Shown here: in pieces, positions 18,228 to 24,978 of the stretch
How the letters are laid out: every line of letters starts with the position of its first letter
How positions within the stretch are numbered: the stretch's first letter is position 1
From: an uncultured archaeon
GTDB taxonomy: Archaea > Halobacteriota > Methanosarcinia > Methanosarcinales > Methanoperedenaceae
Direction of reading: 5' to 3'
Assembly (NCBI GenBank): GCA_902384525.1
Contig: CABMCA010000070.1
Span: 1 to 35,490 of the forward strand
DNA: 35,490 nt
The notes under the pieces: generated by a model
What the model was told of the DNA's origin: nothing
The model's input: the letters and a program-made list of their open reading frames with translations, nothing else
The model's database searches: none
Program-made: the position numbers and the translations under genes

Positions 18228-18466
18228 GCTTTATAGATGTTCTCTGGGGTCTTGCTGGATTTCTTGAAAGCATTGCTTCTTTCTTGTGGGGCTTCATTAC
18301 TGGTATATGGTCTCTTATCACTACTGTTTTTAGTATTGTTATTGATGTAATTTCTTTTCTTCCGCCTGCCTGGAGTGCAATTATTATTGCAGGGTTGTTT
18401 ATTGTTGGGGCTTATTCTATACATCGTTGGATAAAACATATCTCTATTGCGGGGAATAAAGTTTGA
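18224..18466 (+). CDS. Small membrane protein, pVI-like minor coat candidate
   Basis: 80 residues, start ATG overlapping the previous stop (ATGA). It is hydrophobic throughout: TM-like stretches at about 8-30 and 33-45, then FLPPAWSAIIIAGLFIVGAY as the last TM and a basic HRWIKH tail. The Leu-Pro-Pro-x-x-x-x-Ile pattern before the final TM resembles minor tail/coat proteins next to pIII in filamentous phages (inference). Translational coupling implies co-assembly with the surface protein. Confidence 0.6.
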   Translation: MSFIDVLWGLAGFLESIASFLWGFITGIWSLITTVFSIVIDVISFLPPAWSAIIIAGLFIVGAYSIHRWIKHISIAGNKV

Positions 18467-18684
18467 CTGCCTCTCTTGCCGATTCTCTGTATTTTCCTGC
18501 TCAGATTCTTGCTTCTGTTTTTTCTGCTCTCGATTCTGTTAAGTTTTCTGACTATAATTTTTCACTTCTCGATATTTTTCTTGGATTTATCTTTCTTGTT
18601 CTTACTCTTGAGTTCATTTTCTATATGTTTGATGTGGATATTGACTTGTGGTCATACGTTTTCGGTGATGAGGATGATGATTAA
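18463..18684 (+). CDS. Small acidic-tailed membrane protein
   Basis: 73 residues from a TTG overlapping the preceding TGA (TTGA). One TM (about 36-56, LLDIFLGFIFLVLTLEFIFYMF) is followed by an acidic end (VDIDLWSYVFGDEDDD). No family recognised. The alternative frame 18476-18688 is a shadow. The overlap at both ends supports translation as part of the virion operon. Confidence 0.55.
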   Translation: MTASLADSLYFPAQILASVFSALDSVKFSDYNFSLLDIFLGFIFLVLTLEFIFYMFDVDIDLWSYVFGDEDDD

Positions 18685-18777
18685 ATGAGCTATTTTGAAA
18701 TTGGTTTGGTCTTTGTTTTTATTTTTACACTTTTGGCTAATATTGTAAAATTTTTTTATGAGCTTTGGAGTGATTAA
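18685..18777 (+). CDS. 30-residue single-TM peptide
   Basis: Starts directly at the previous stop (TAA then ATG at 18685). It reads MSYFEIGLVFVFIFTLLANI then VKFFYELWSD. It is one TM helix with aromatic ends, the size of the inovirus pVII/pIX cap peptides (about 33 residues). Assignment to that role is inference from size and position. Confidence 0.55.
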   Translation: MSYFEIGLVFVFIFTLLANIVKFFYELWSD

Positions 18778-18778
18778 C

Positions 18779-18952
18779 ATGGATTTGAATTTTACTACTA
18801 ATTACACTTATAACGCTTCTGGGGCTTCTTCTGTCGTTCCCTATAATCAGGATATGATCATTGCTCTATTGATCTTGATCGCTTCGTGTCAATTGTTCTT
18901 GGTGCTTCACATTATTGTAAACTCATATATGCATATCAGGAAAAAGGGATAA
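18779..18952 (+). CDS. 57-residue single-TM protein
   Basis: Start ATG 18779 is chosen over 18758 because GGAG (18767-18770) is 8 bases ahead and the earlier start overlaps the preceding gene. The N-terminal 27 residues are polar with N-x-T sites (NFTTNYTYNASGASS). A TM follows (MIIALLILIASCQLFLVLHI) and then a basic tail, MHIRKKG. It looks like a virion membrane component with its N-terminus outside. Confidence 0.55.
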   Translation: MDLNFTTNYTYNASGASSVVPYNQDMIIALLILIASCQLFLVLHIIVNSYMHIRKKG

Positions 18953-18953
18953 A

Positions 18954-19109
18954 ATGGCTACTTTTATAGATGTTATGGATAAGTTAATAGGATTACCACA
19001 AAATGACGTACAGGTTACTATTGAATACATCGGTTCGATGCTTCTTAGTGTTTTGGCTGTGTATATTGTTTTTTGGATAATAGTAAGAATTGGGGAGAGA
19101 ATTTCATGA
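18954..19109 (+). CDS. 51-residue single-TM protein
   Basis: ATG 18954 is one base after the previous TAA, with GGGAT just before. Amphipathic N-terminus (MATFIDVMDKLIGLPQNDVQ), then one TM (SMLLSVLAVYIVFWIIVRI) and a short charged end. No family recognised; part of the tiny-membrane-protein series. Confidence 0.55.
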   Translation: MATFIDVMDKLIGLPQNDVQVTIEYIGSMLLSVLAVYIVFWIIVRIGERIS

Positions 19110-19123
19110 TCATTAAAAATGAT

Positions 19124-19130
19124 AGGAGGT
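19124..19130 (+). promoter_or_regulatory. Strong ribosome binding site of the coat-like gene
   Basis: AGGAGGT lies 6 bases before GTG 19137. It is the closest match to a full anti-16S complement that I saw in the window, and it sits before the gene expected to need the most product. It also decides for GTG 19137 over the earlier ATG 19119. Confidence 0.7.
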
Positions 19131-19136
19131 GAAAAC

Positions 19137-19412
19137 GTGAGTATAGTAGGTTATTACAAAAATAATGAATTGAACATAAAGAGAACTGTATTGTCTGGTG
19201 CTGCTCTTGTGGTGTCTGCGGTTTCCTCTGTACGTGGTGCTGTGGATTCTAATGTAAGTGATGGTGTCACTCTGGGCGGTACTGTTATTAACTCCGGCCT
19301 GTCTGCCTGGATGTCTCCGCCTCTCTCTTATGTTCTCGGTATTACCCTGTTTATGATGGGTTTCTATGCCGTTGCTGGCCTTATTAAGGGTCGCAGAAGA
19401 GGTAAGGGATGA
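19137..19412 (+). CDS. pVIII-like major coat protein candidate
   Basis: 91 residues from GTG 19137. A signal-like stretch (KRTVLSGAALVVSAVSSVRG, 16-35) ends in small residues. After it comes a short acidic/polar part (AVDSNVSDGVTLGG), an amphipathic segment, one TM (LSYVLGITLFMMGFYAVAGLI) and a strongly basic tail, KGRRRGKG. Mature length would be about 57 residues. This leader, acidic N-terminus, TM and basic C-terminus order is the plan of inovirus major coat proteins, whose tail contacts the packaged ssDNA. The strong Shine-Dalgarno fits high output. The family is not recognisable by sequence, so this is structural inference. The stop overlaps the Zot-like start (ATGA). Confidence 0.65.
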   Translation: MSIVGYYKNNELNIKRTVLSGAALVVSAVSSVRGAVDSNVSDGVTLGGTVINSGLSAWMSPPLSYVLGITLFMMGFYAVAGLIKGRRRGKG

Positions 19413-20260
19413 GAAAGATTAAAAGTGGAGTACTGGCCATACTCCTATTTTCTCTTATTTATGTCTTAACTGGTCCTCCTCGTGAGGGAAAGACATTCTA
19501 TGCTACTTATCGCGCCTTGCAGATCCTTAAAAAAGGTAAGGAAAAGGTTTTCTCGAACTATCCTATTGTTTACGCTGTGCCTCTGCCATTGTCGAAAAAG
19601 GTAAAAAATCGATTTATAAAATTGTATAATTGGGTTAATATTCAGCTGAGATCTGGCAGGCCGGATGTACAATTGTACAGACCTCATATCTTATCATCGT
19701 TTGTCTGGGAAAAATCTCTTATGAAAGATCCTCTGTATGACTGCTCCATCTTTATAGATGAGGCTTATGATGATTACTTTTCTCGTGAATGGAAGGAATT
19801 TGAAAAAAAACAGCTTGAATGGTTCGCTACAAATGGTCATAACCTGCTTGATGTTTGGATTATAGCGCAAAATTCTGCCTTTGTAGACGTTAATATCAGG
19901 AGGTTGACAAATTACTTCATTCGTATGAAAAAAAGACATGTCTTGTTTGGTATGGGCTTTCTCTGGTTCGAGGCACAAACATTTCTTTCGGAGTCTGAAA
20001 TGAATATGAATAATAGGAAGTTGGATCTGACGTACTCGAAGGATCGTTTGACGTTGAGAAATGATGTGATGAATTCATACGATACACATTATTTCCGCGA
20101 TACCAGGAAAGAAAAAACATATCAGACCTGGCATGATAAGTTTCAGATTGTCCCGGAAACAAAATTTAGGTTTAACTACGGGAAGGTTATACTTGTTTCT
20201 CTAGTTTTGCTCAGCTTGTCGGTATTTATCGAGATCATGCTGAAGATCTTTGTACTATGA
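19409..20260 (+). CDS. Zot/pI-like morphogenesis ATPase
   Basis: 283 residues. P-loop TGPPREGKT (Walker A at 22-29) sits at the very start of the ATPase domain. Walker B is CSIFIDEAYDDY (112-123), followed by WFATNGHNLLDVWIIAQN, the sensor-like region of Zot proteins. A single TM (VILVSLVLLSLSVFIEIMLKIF) lies at the C-terminus. Inovirus pI/Zot proteins have this layout: a cytoplasmic ATPase that drives extrusion, then a TM. The hydrophobic N-terminal 15 residues (GVLAILLFSLIYVL) are longer than usual. The ATPase is the strongest single marker for the inovirus reading. Confidence 0.75.
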   Translation: MRKIKSGVLAILLFSLIYVLTGPPREGKTFYATYRALQILKKGKEKVFSNYPIVYAVPLPLSKKVKNRFIKLYNWVNIQLRSGRPDVQLYRPHILSSFVWEKSLMKDPLYDCSIFIDEAYDDYFSREWKEFEKKQLEWFATNGHNLLDVWIIAQNSAFVDVNIRRLTNYFIRMKKRHVLFGMGFLWFEAQTFLSESEMNMNNRKLDLTYSKDRLTLRNDVMNSYDTHYFRDTRKEKTYQTWHDKFQIVPETKFRFNYGKVILVSLVLLSLSVFIEIMLKIFVL

Positions 20261-20349
20261 GCAATAATTATCGGCGGTTATATTTTGCTTGTCAAGATCC
20301 TGATTTATCCGGTTCAATTATTTCTTGCGGAATAAAAAATTTATATTAG
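20257..20349 (+). CDS. 30-residue hypothetical peptide
   Basis: ATG overlaps the Zot-like stop (ATGA). It reads MSNNYRRLYFACQDPDLSGS then IISCGIKNLY, with two Cys. It runs a few bases into the tail of the opposite-strand nuclease-like gene. It may be real through coupling or may be chance; no family recognised. Confidence 0.3.
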   Translation: MSNNYRRLYFACQDPDLSGSIISCGIKNLY

Positions 20350-20862
20350 AGTCCTGTTTTTCCAGAAAAACATACGATAAGGGGGCCTTTCATAGTTCTC
20401 TAAATATGACATGAATAGGTTTGTATATCTTGCTTTACTAATGGGAAGGCAAAACATTCTTTTGGGATCATCTGGGATGCCTCCCAGACCAATCACTAAA
20501 AAAGTGGGTATTTTGTTTTCGTGTTCATATCTTTGATAATTCATTATTTGGTCTGGTCTTGCCCAGGTTATGTTGTTATTAAGTGCGTAGGATCTGAATT
20601 TACATTCAATGCTGAAAAGCTCGTTTGTATTCAGGTATCTGATAGTGAGATCCGGGTTGCTGTCTGATTCTACTCTTTGATCTAAATTTTTTGAGTTATC
20701 TCTTGTCCAGTCATTTATTTTGAAGTGTTCTTTGCTAAAAAGAGATACAACGTATTTTTCAAAATCTACGCCTTTAGTATAATTTTCATCTTTTGTGAAT
20801 TCTTTATATGCTGCCCCGGCGCTTTTTATGATTTTGATCAATAAATCCATGAATACTTTCAC
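20341..20862 (-). CDS. PD-(D/E)XK nuclease-fold-like protein
   Basis: 173 residues, the only reverse-strand gene in the element. The core is NPDLTIRYLNTNELFSIECKFRS (about 89-111): Asp in PDL and ECK form the PD-(D/E)XK signature, preceded by a GVDFEKYVVSLF helix near 31-42. TFLVIGLGGIPDDPKRMFCLPI follows, a pattern shared by small uncharacterised restriction-like proteins. The opposite orientation and single-gene unit suggest an accessory (moron) gene such as superinfection defence or DNA processing at the nearby cruciform. That role is inference; no specificity domain is visible. Confidence 0.65.
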   Translation of the reverse strand: MKVFMDLLIKIIKSAGAAYKEFTKDENYTKGVDFEKYVVSLFSKEHFKINDWTRDNSKNLDQRVESDSNPDLTIRYLNTNELFSIECKFRSYALNNNITWARPDQIMNYQRYEHENKIPTFLVIGLGGIPDDPKRMFCLPISKARYTNLFMSYLENYERPPYRMFFWKNRTLI

Positions 20863-20870
20863 CTCGCTCT

Positions 20871-20997
20871 ATCAAAGAGGTAAAGTATAGGCACGTTCAG
20901 GAAGGGTACAACAGACTTTAGAAAAGTCTATTACTTCCTGATTAAGCAAGCCGTTAGAAGCAGCTTACAACGTGCCTTATCTTACTCTATCTTTGAT
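20871..20997. other. Large three-way cruciform/structured RNA or origin region
   Basis: Outer arms: 20871-20897 pairs with 20969-20997, including ATCAAAGA and a perfect GGCACGTT/AACGTGCC. Inside are two more stems. The first is CAGGAAG (20898-20904)/CTTCCTG (20934-20940), enclosing AGACTTT-aga-AAAGTCT (20913-20929). The second is TAAGC/GCTTA (20943-20947, 20963-20967). It lies between the divergent nuclease-like gene and the replication operon. It could be a strand origin, packaging signal or small RNA. Confidence 0.65.
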
Positions 20998-21015
20998 TAT
21001 TTAATACTTCTTAGA

Positions 21016-21131
21016 AATGCTCAATTCATTTGAGTAATTCGCAAATATTCTATATATTGCTATATATTCTATATAGGGAATCTTTATCATCTTATTGAGC
21101 ATTGAGAATGGTGTCATGTTAGAAGCATGAC
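21016..21131. promoter_or_regulatory. Leader of the replication operon: inverted and direct repeats
   Basis: AATGCTCAAT/ATTGAGCATT form perfect 10-bp arms at 21016-21025 and 21094-21103. Between them are repeated TTCTATATA-type units (about 21048-21076), which include TATA-like sequence. A GTCATG/CATGAC hairpin follows (21113-21118, 21126-21131). GGTACAACAG and TTAGAAGCA each occur both here and in the adjoining cruciform. The repeats look like binding sites for an initiator or repressor. Confidence 0.5.
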
Positions 21132-21150
21132 GTAAAGAAGGTACAACAGC

Positions 21151-21429
21151 ATGAAATCGAAAGTAGATTGTATTATACCGAAAGAATATGAGGGTACTAA
21201 GGTCCGTCTTTTCAAAGGCGATCTTGCCCGGCTTGAAGCGACCAGGGATAAAATCAATGAACGCATAAAAATGCGGGATAGAAAGGTCGTGTATGGGAAA
21301 AATAAGGCAACTCTTACGGATGCGGTTCATTTTGGTGTTATCTGTTTTGAGCAGCTTTCATGCGACCAGATAGATAAGATTCTTGCCGGGCTGCAATCTG
21401 CTAATGCAGCTGAAGCCTGCCCTTGCTGA
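21151..21429 (+). CDS. Small basic protein, first gene of the replication operon
   Basis: 92 residues, rich in Lys/Arg. IPKEYEGTKVRLFKGDLARLEA and KATLTDAVHFGVICFEQL could form a short DNA-binding helix pair of the ribbon-helix-helix sort (weak inference). The C-terminus ends CPC. Its position directly after the operator-like repeats suits a copy-number or repressor protein. No family recognised. Confidence 0.6.
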   Translation: MKSKVDCIIPKEYEGTKVRLFKGDLARLEATRDKINERIKMRDRKVVYGKNKATLTDAVHFGVICFEQLSCDQIDKILAGLQSANAAEACPC

Positions 21430-21437
21430 GGTGGATT

Positions 21438-21599
21438 ATGGTGGCAAATTACAAGTTAGATAGGATACAGGGACGTGTTCGTATAGTTGTTCCTGCTTTT
21501 GTTCGGGATGCTATTTTTGAAGGCGTTTCATATGTGAAGTTTGAGCTTTCAGAAGATGTAGAAGGCTCATTTGTCAGGCTGCGTCCGTTAAGGAGTTGA
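21438..21599 (+). CDS. 53-residue AbrB/SpoVT-like small protein
   Basis: ATG 21438 with GAGGTGG 4 bases ahead. The sequence YKLDRIQGRVRIVVPAFVRD then AIFEGVSYVKFEL resembles the swapped-hairpin AbrB fold (a 'G-R-[IV]-x-[IV]-P' strand then a short helix). Its short length suits a small dimeric DNA-binding regulator. The assignment is tentative. Confidence 0.5.
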   Translation: MVANYKLDRIQGRVRIVVPAFVRDAIFEGVSYVKFELSEDVEGSFVRLRPLRS

Positions 21600-21603
21600 G
21601 AAT

Positions 21604-21747
21604 ATGTTTGAAAACGTGGGAGATTCAAGATTTCAATTTACTGAAGGCGCAGAATATGATCCTACTCAGGATGTTGATATCTGGTCAAGGATAATCGGGA
21701 GTTTGGAAGAATTTGATCTGAGGGGTTCTTTGAGGGGTGGAAAATAA
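21604..21747 (+). CDS. 47-residue acidic hypothetical
   Basis: ATG 21604, 4 bases after the previous stop and preceded by AAGGAG (21590-21595). It is soluble and acidic (MFENVGDSRFQFTEGAEYDP... ) with no TM. Its TAA overlaps the next ATG (TAATG). Function unknown. Confidence 0.5.
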   Translation: MFENVGDSRFQFTEGAEYDPTQDVDIWSRIIGSLEEFDLRGSLRGGK

Positions 21748-21908
21748 TGACACATAGTTACGATGCTCTTTTGGAAGCATGCAGGAATCATATGAGGAGA
21801 ATCGGTTACAACGAGAAATTAGGATATAAAGAGCTAACTGACGAACAAGTCATACACATTGCATTAAGAAGCTACAATGCTTTTCTTCAAGAGGGATTTA
21901 GAATATGA
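21747..21908 (+). CDS. 53-residue hypothetical
   Basis: Starts in the TAATG overlap and ends in an ATGA overlap with the next gene. Helical, polar sequence (YDALLEACRNHMRRIGYNEK ... DEQVIHIALRSYNAFL). No recognised family; real because of the gap-free coupling on both sides. Confidence 0.5.
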   Translation: MTHSYDALLEACRNHMRRIGYNEKLGYKELTDEQVIHIALRSYNAFLQEGFRI

Positions 21909-22021
21909 AACACCAAGTCCATATTTTTGGCTTGCAAAATAAAGAAGAAGCTGAAGAAGCAAGAAAAAAGTGTCAGCAGGAATTTTGTAAATGGGCTGCT
22001 GTTGTGGAGGACCCTAACTAA
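21905..22021 (+). CDS. 38-residue charged peptide
   Basis: MKHQVHIFGLQNKEEAEEAR then KKCQQEFCKWAAVVEDPN, a helix with two Cys. It overlaps both neighbours (ATGA and TAATG). No family recognised. Confidence 0.45.
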   Translation: MKHQVHIFGLQNKEEAEEARKKCQQEFCKWAAVVEDPN

Positions 22022-22227
22022 TGTGCCTTGAAGATTGTTTTGCTTGCCAGGAACCCTGCTGGCCTCGCGATGAATTACCGGTGGCTTCTCCTGCTGCCGG
22101 CTATCCTTGTCATTCCGAACCATTAAGTAAGCAAGTGTTTGAGAGGTCGGATGATGCTCAACCTGCAGGGCGAAAGTTGCAGGACATCCCCATTTATGAA
22201 AGGCCGTGGTATGTGGTGGGGGATTAA
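22021..22227 (+). CDS. 68-residue Cys-rich small protein
   Basis: CLEDCFACQEPCWPRDELP carries four Cys in CxxxCxxCxxxC spacing near the N-terminus, which could bind zinc or a cluster; a fifth Cys (YPCHSE) follows. The remainder is polar and Pro-rich. It starts in a TAATG overlap and abuts the next gene. The metal site is inferred from spacing only. Confidence 0.55.
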   Translation: MCLEDCFACQEPCWPRDELPVASPAAGYPCHSEPLSKQVFERSDDAQPAGRKLQDIPIYERPWYVVGD

Positions 22228-22416
22228 ATGAATCCTGTATATCATTGTCTTAATTGCTGGAAAGGTAAGAGAGGTCTTTGTAATGATTTCAATGAGTTGC
22301 AGGATAGGAGTTTTGAGGGTGAGATTGAGATTGATGGACGTATAGATCTGTACCGGGAATTGTCGTTTTCAAAACAGTGTTATGGTGATGTTAATATTTT
22401 TGGATTGGGTGGATAA
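22228..22416 (+). CDS. 62-residue Cys-containing small protein
   Basis: Begins one base after the previous stop and overlaps the next ATG by one base. It has YHCLNCWKGKRGLCNDF (Cys pair plus a third Cys) and then a beta-rich EIEIDGRIDLYREL. It could be a zinc-ribbon-like protein paired with the preceding ORF. No family recognised. Confidence 0.55.
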   Translation: MNPVYHCLNCWKGKRGLCNDFNELQDRSFEGEIEIDGRIDLYRELSFSKQCYGDVNIFGLGG

Positions 22417-22997
22417 TGGCGCCACAATTTCTTAAATGGATAGATCAGAATTGCACGAAGTGCGCGCAATTCAAAGATATTGCACTGAAGACGGATGAAA
22501 ATTTGGTGATGTGGTTCGAGCAAAAAATAAATCTGAGTTGCGCGGTTCACGGTATAATACAAAATAACAAGCTGTATGTATGCAGTGATTTTGTATTTGA
22601 TACTTTAAAGCCTGAGATCGTGTATAATGAGCGAAGGGCTACGAAACACTATCAGCGTTTTTTTGTAAGGATCGGGACTCCGATTCCTTGTGATGTTAAG
22701 CGCGAAAAGGTTATTGTTCCTGATTCTATAGATGGTCTGACATGGTCAATATATGATCTTGTTCAAAAAGTGTATATTGAACATGGTATGAGTTCTCTTT
22801 TGACTTTTGTAGTTTCCAGGATTAATATTGAAAAAGGTTATTCAAAAGAGACAATTTTCAAATGTGTAATGTCGATGATTGAAAACGGGTATCTTGTTCG
22901 TTCCCAGGCTGGTAAATTTGTAGAATTGATGTTGCCTCCTGTGGATATTCCGATTGCTGATGTTTTGAAAATTGGTAAAAAGAAGGTGTTAGCATGA
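22416..22997 (+). CDS. 193-residue protein with N-terminal CxxC and C-terminal winged-helix-like part
   Basis: The N-terminus has NCTKCAQFKD. The middle is beta-rich. About residues 110-175 (DGLTWSIYDLVQKVYIEHGM, SKETIFKCVMSMIENGYLVR) read as a winged-helix module. It overlaps the ParB-like gene by 4 bases. Together with ParB it may bind replication or partition sites (inference). Confidence 0.55.
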   Translation: MAPQFLKWIDQNCTKCAQFKDIALKTDENLVMWFEQKINLSCAVHGIIQNNKLYVCSDFVFDTLKPEIVYNERRATKHYQRFFVRIGTPIPCDVKREKVIVPDSIDGLTWSIYDLVQKVYIEHGMSSLLTFVVSRINIEKGYSKETIFKCVMSMIENGYLVRSQAGKFVELMLPPVDIPIADVLKIGKKKVLA

Positions 22998-24424
22998 AGA
23001 AAGAAAAAAAAGCAAAAAATATTGATGTGGTCTCTGGAATTCCAGGACCTGAAAAGAGATCTGTTACTCAGATATGTGATATCTCCCTGATAGATCTCAC
23101 CGGTTGGAATCCGCGCTGTGAGGATTCTTTCAAAGATGAAGAATTCGAAGAGCTCAAACAGAGCATGAAGGAGAATGGTTTCTTTAAGCATGAGCCTTTA
23201 CTTGTGAGGCCTGCTGCAGAAGCTTTCAGGTTTGAGCTGATAGCAGGCCATAGAAGGCTGCAGGCTGCCAAAGAACTTGGCTTTACGGAGGTCCCTGTTT
23301 CCATTCAGTATATCAGTGATCCGGATGCAAAGCTTTTGCTCTTTATTGATAATTTCCATCGAAAGGATTTTTCTCCCCTTGAGGAAGCCCAGGGAATCAA
23401 GATGGTCCTTGATGATGGTGCTATTACTCAAACTGAGCTCGGTAAGAAGATGGGAAAAAGCCAGGCTTATGTTGCTAACCGGTTGAGATTACTGGATGCT
23501 CCCCAGGAATTGAAGGATCTGATTATTTCGCACGAAATAACACCGAGTCATGTTAATGTTTTGATGCCTTTTGTTGGATATCCTGTTTTTGGTCAATTTA
23601 TGGAAAATATAAAAGATCATATCAGTGATTATGGGAAAGTTTCTGTAAAAGATCTTGAGGATGATATCCTGCCGGATTCTATAAGAAATAATGATTCTGT
23701 TTTAAATCTGGATAATTTTGATTATGATCAAAGGCATGTCCGGGAATTTTTTGATTTTCTTGACTGTGAAACCTGTAATCATGTTGTATCTGTTGATCAG
23801 TATGGTCAAAATATAAGGGTTTGTCTCGAGCAGGGTTGTTGGTATCCTCGGATGACAGCTGCGGGAGAGCTTTATAATAAGAGCCAGGAGGAGCGAAAAA
23901 AGAAATTGCTTGAAACTCCGGAAGATCTTAAAGTGGATGATCTGAAATATGGTGAATATGAGACTTTGAATATTAAGTATCATCCTTGGATTAAGAACTG
24001 TGATGGTTGTGATAAACGAAAGATCCGGGACGGTAAGGAAATGGGTAATGAGGTTTGCCTCGATCCTGTCTGCTATAAAAAAAATGATGCAGCTTACACA
24101 AAAGAGCAACAGAAAATAGAGCGCGAAGAGGATAAGAAGGCCTGGGAGCTGCTTGATAAAAGGATTGCCAATATTGTTGCTTTTGATCAAAAACAAGTTC
24201 GATGGCTTCTTGATAGTCTTGCTGATAAGCTATGGTCCGAAGCTATGCAGATTGGCCTTGCTCCCTGGGACAAAGTGAAGCGTGGTGAAAGTCCGGATAT
24301 AAAGAAGGTTCCGGATGAAGATATTCCAAAAGCTATTATTCGTTCTGTGATTGCCAGGGAGTTCATTTCAAGAAAAGCAAATCATGAATCTATGGAGCTG
24401 ATTTTAAAGGGTCTGGGGGTGTGA
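22994..24424 (+). CDS. ParB/Spo0J-like nuclease-domain protein with two Cys clusters
   Basis: 476 residues. The ParB N-terminal domain (about 25-125) carries GHRRLQAAKELGF at 85-97, the counterpart of the GERR box, and IDNFHRKDFSPLEEAQG. An HTH follows at about 144-167 (TQTELGKKMGKSQAYVANRL). The C-terminal half has two Cys clusters: CETC...CLEQGC from about 258 and CDGC...CLDPVC from about 336, each probably binding zinc. Such Cys-bearing ParB proteins are typical of phages and plasmids rather than chromosomes. No ParA ATPase is next to it, so it may act as a regulator or replication factor rather than in partition. Confidence 0.85.
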   Translation: MKKEKKAKNIDVVSGIPGPEKRSVTQICDISLIDLTGWNPRCEDSFKDEEFEELKQSMKENGFFKHEPLLVRPAAEAFRFELIAGHRRLQAAKELGFTEVPVSIQYISDPDAKLLLFIDNFHRKDFSPLEEAQGIKMVLDDGAITQTELGKKMGKSQAYVANRLRLLDAPQELKDLIISHEITPSHVNVLMPFVGYPVFGQFMENIKDHISDYGKVSVKDLEDDILPDSIRNNDSVLNLDNFDYDQRHVREFFDFLDCETCNHVVSVDQYGQNIRVCLEQGCWYPRMTAAGELYNKSQEERKKKLLETPEDLKVDDLKYGEYETLNIKYHPWIKNCDGCDKRKIRDGKEMGNEVCLDPVCYKKNDAAYTKEQQKIEREEDKKAWELLDKRIANIVAFDQKQVRWLLDSLADKLWSEAMQIGLAPWDKVKRGESPDIKKVPDEDIPKAIIRSVIAREFISRKANHESMELILKGLGV

Positions 24425-24427
24425 TCC

Positions 24428-24607
24428 TTGTTTGTTTTTTCGGACCAATCTAGGGATGGGATTGAACGCGAGATAAAAAAATTGGAACGCGAGATCAACA
24501 AGCTCGAATCCAGGCGCGATATACTGAAATGGGAGCTGGATGCGAAATATAAGTGTCCGGCTATTGCTCTTCATAAGCCGCTGCATTATTTTGCGGTTAT
24601 GAATTAG
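24428..24607 (+). CDS. 59-residue coiled-coil protein
   Basis: Start TTG 24428, three bases after the ParB-like stop, with GGTGTG just before. Heptad-like IEREIKKLEREINKLESRRD indicates a coiled coil at about 12-40, then KCPAIALHKPLHYF. The opposite-strand frame here is a shadow. Probably a small oligomerising partner of ParB or Rep; no family recognised. Confidence 0.5.
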   Translation: MFVFSDQSRDGIEREIKKLEREINKLESRRDILKWELDAKYKCPAIALHKPLHYFAVMN

Positions 24608-24609
24608 AT

Positions 24610-24978
24610 GTGATTAATATGGTCAAGGAAAATGAAAGAGGGCCTGCTGGGAGGCCTAATATGAACCCCAGGGAAAGACAGACTGCAGTAAAGGAAGGCG
24701 ATCGAGAACAATTCGATAAGTCTTTTACAGATAACGGAACTAAATTTACGCTGGGTACTGAAGGCGAATATCTTGGATTTGCTTACGGAGCTTCAATTAA
24801 GATCCGGAGCAAGGATGTAAAATACGATAATGAGTTCAAACAGTATACGACGAAGTTATCTTATTCTACAATGGCTCGCTTCCTGGCCTGGCTATTGAAG
24901 GATGAAAACAAAGTAGTTTTCAATGAGTTGCTAAAGGCCGAAAAACTGAAGAATGAAGGAACTCCGGAACTTGCATGA
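24610..24978 (+). CDS. Small protein in the position of an ssDNA-binding protein
   Basis: 122 residues from GTG 24610, or 119 from ATG 24619 (preferred: more usual start). A polar N-terminus (ENERGPAGRPNMNPRERQTA) is followed by a beta-rich part (KFTLGTEGEYLGFAYGASIK, KYDNEFKQYTTKLSYST) and helices. It lies directly before the Rep-like gene, with a 26-base overlap. Filamentous phages place their ssDNA-binding protein next to Rep, so that role is possible, but no sequence family was recognised. Confidence 0.55.
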   Translation: MINMVKENERGPAGRPNMNPRERQTAVKEGDREQFDKSFTDNGTKFTLGTEGEYLGFAYGASIKIRSKDVKYDNEFKQYTTKLSYSTMARFLAWLLKDENKVVFNELLKAEKLKNEGTPELA

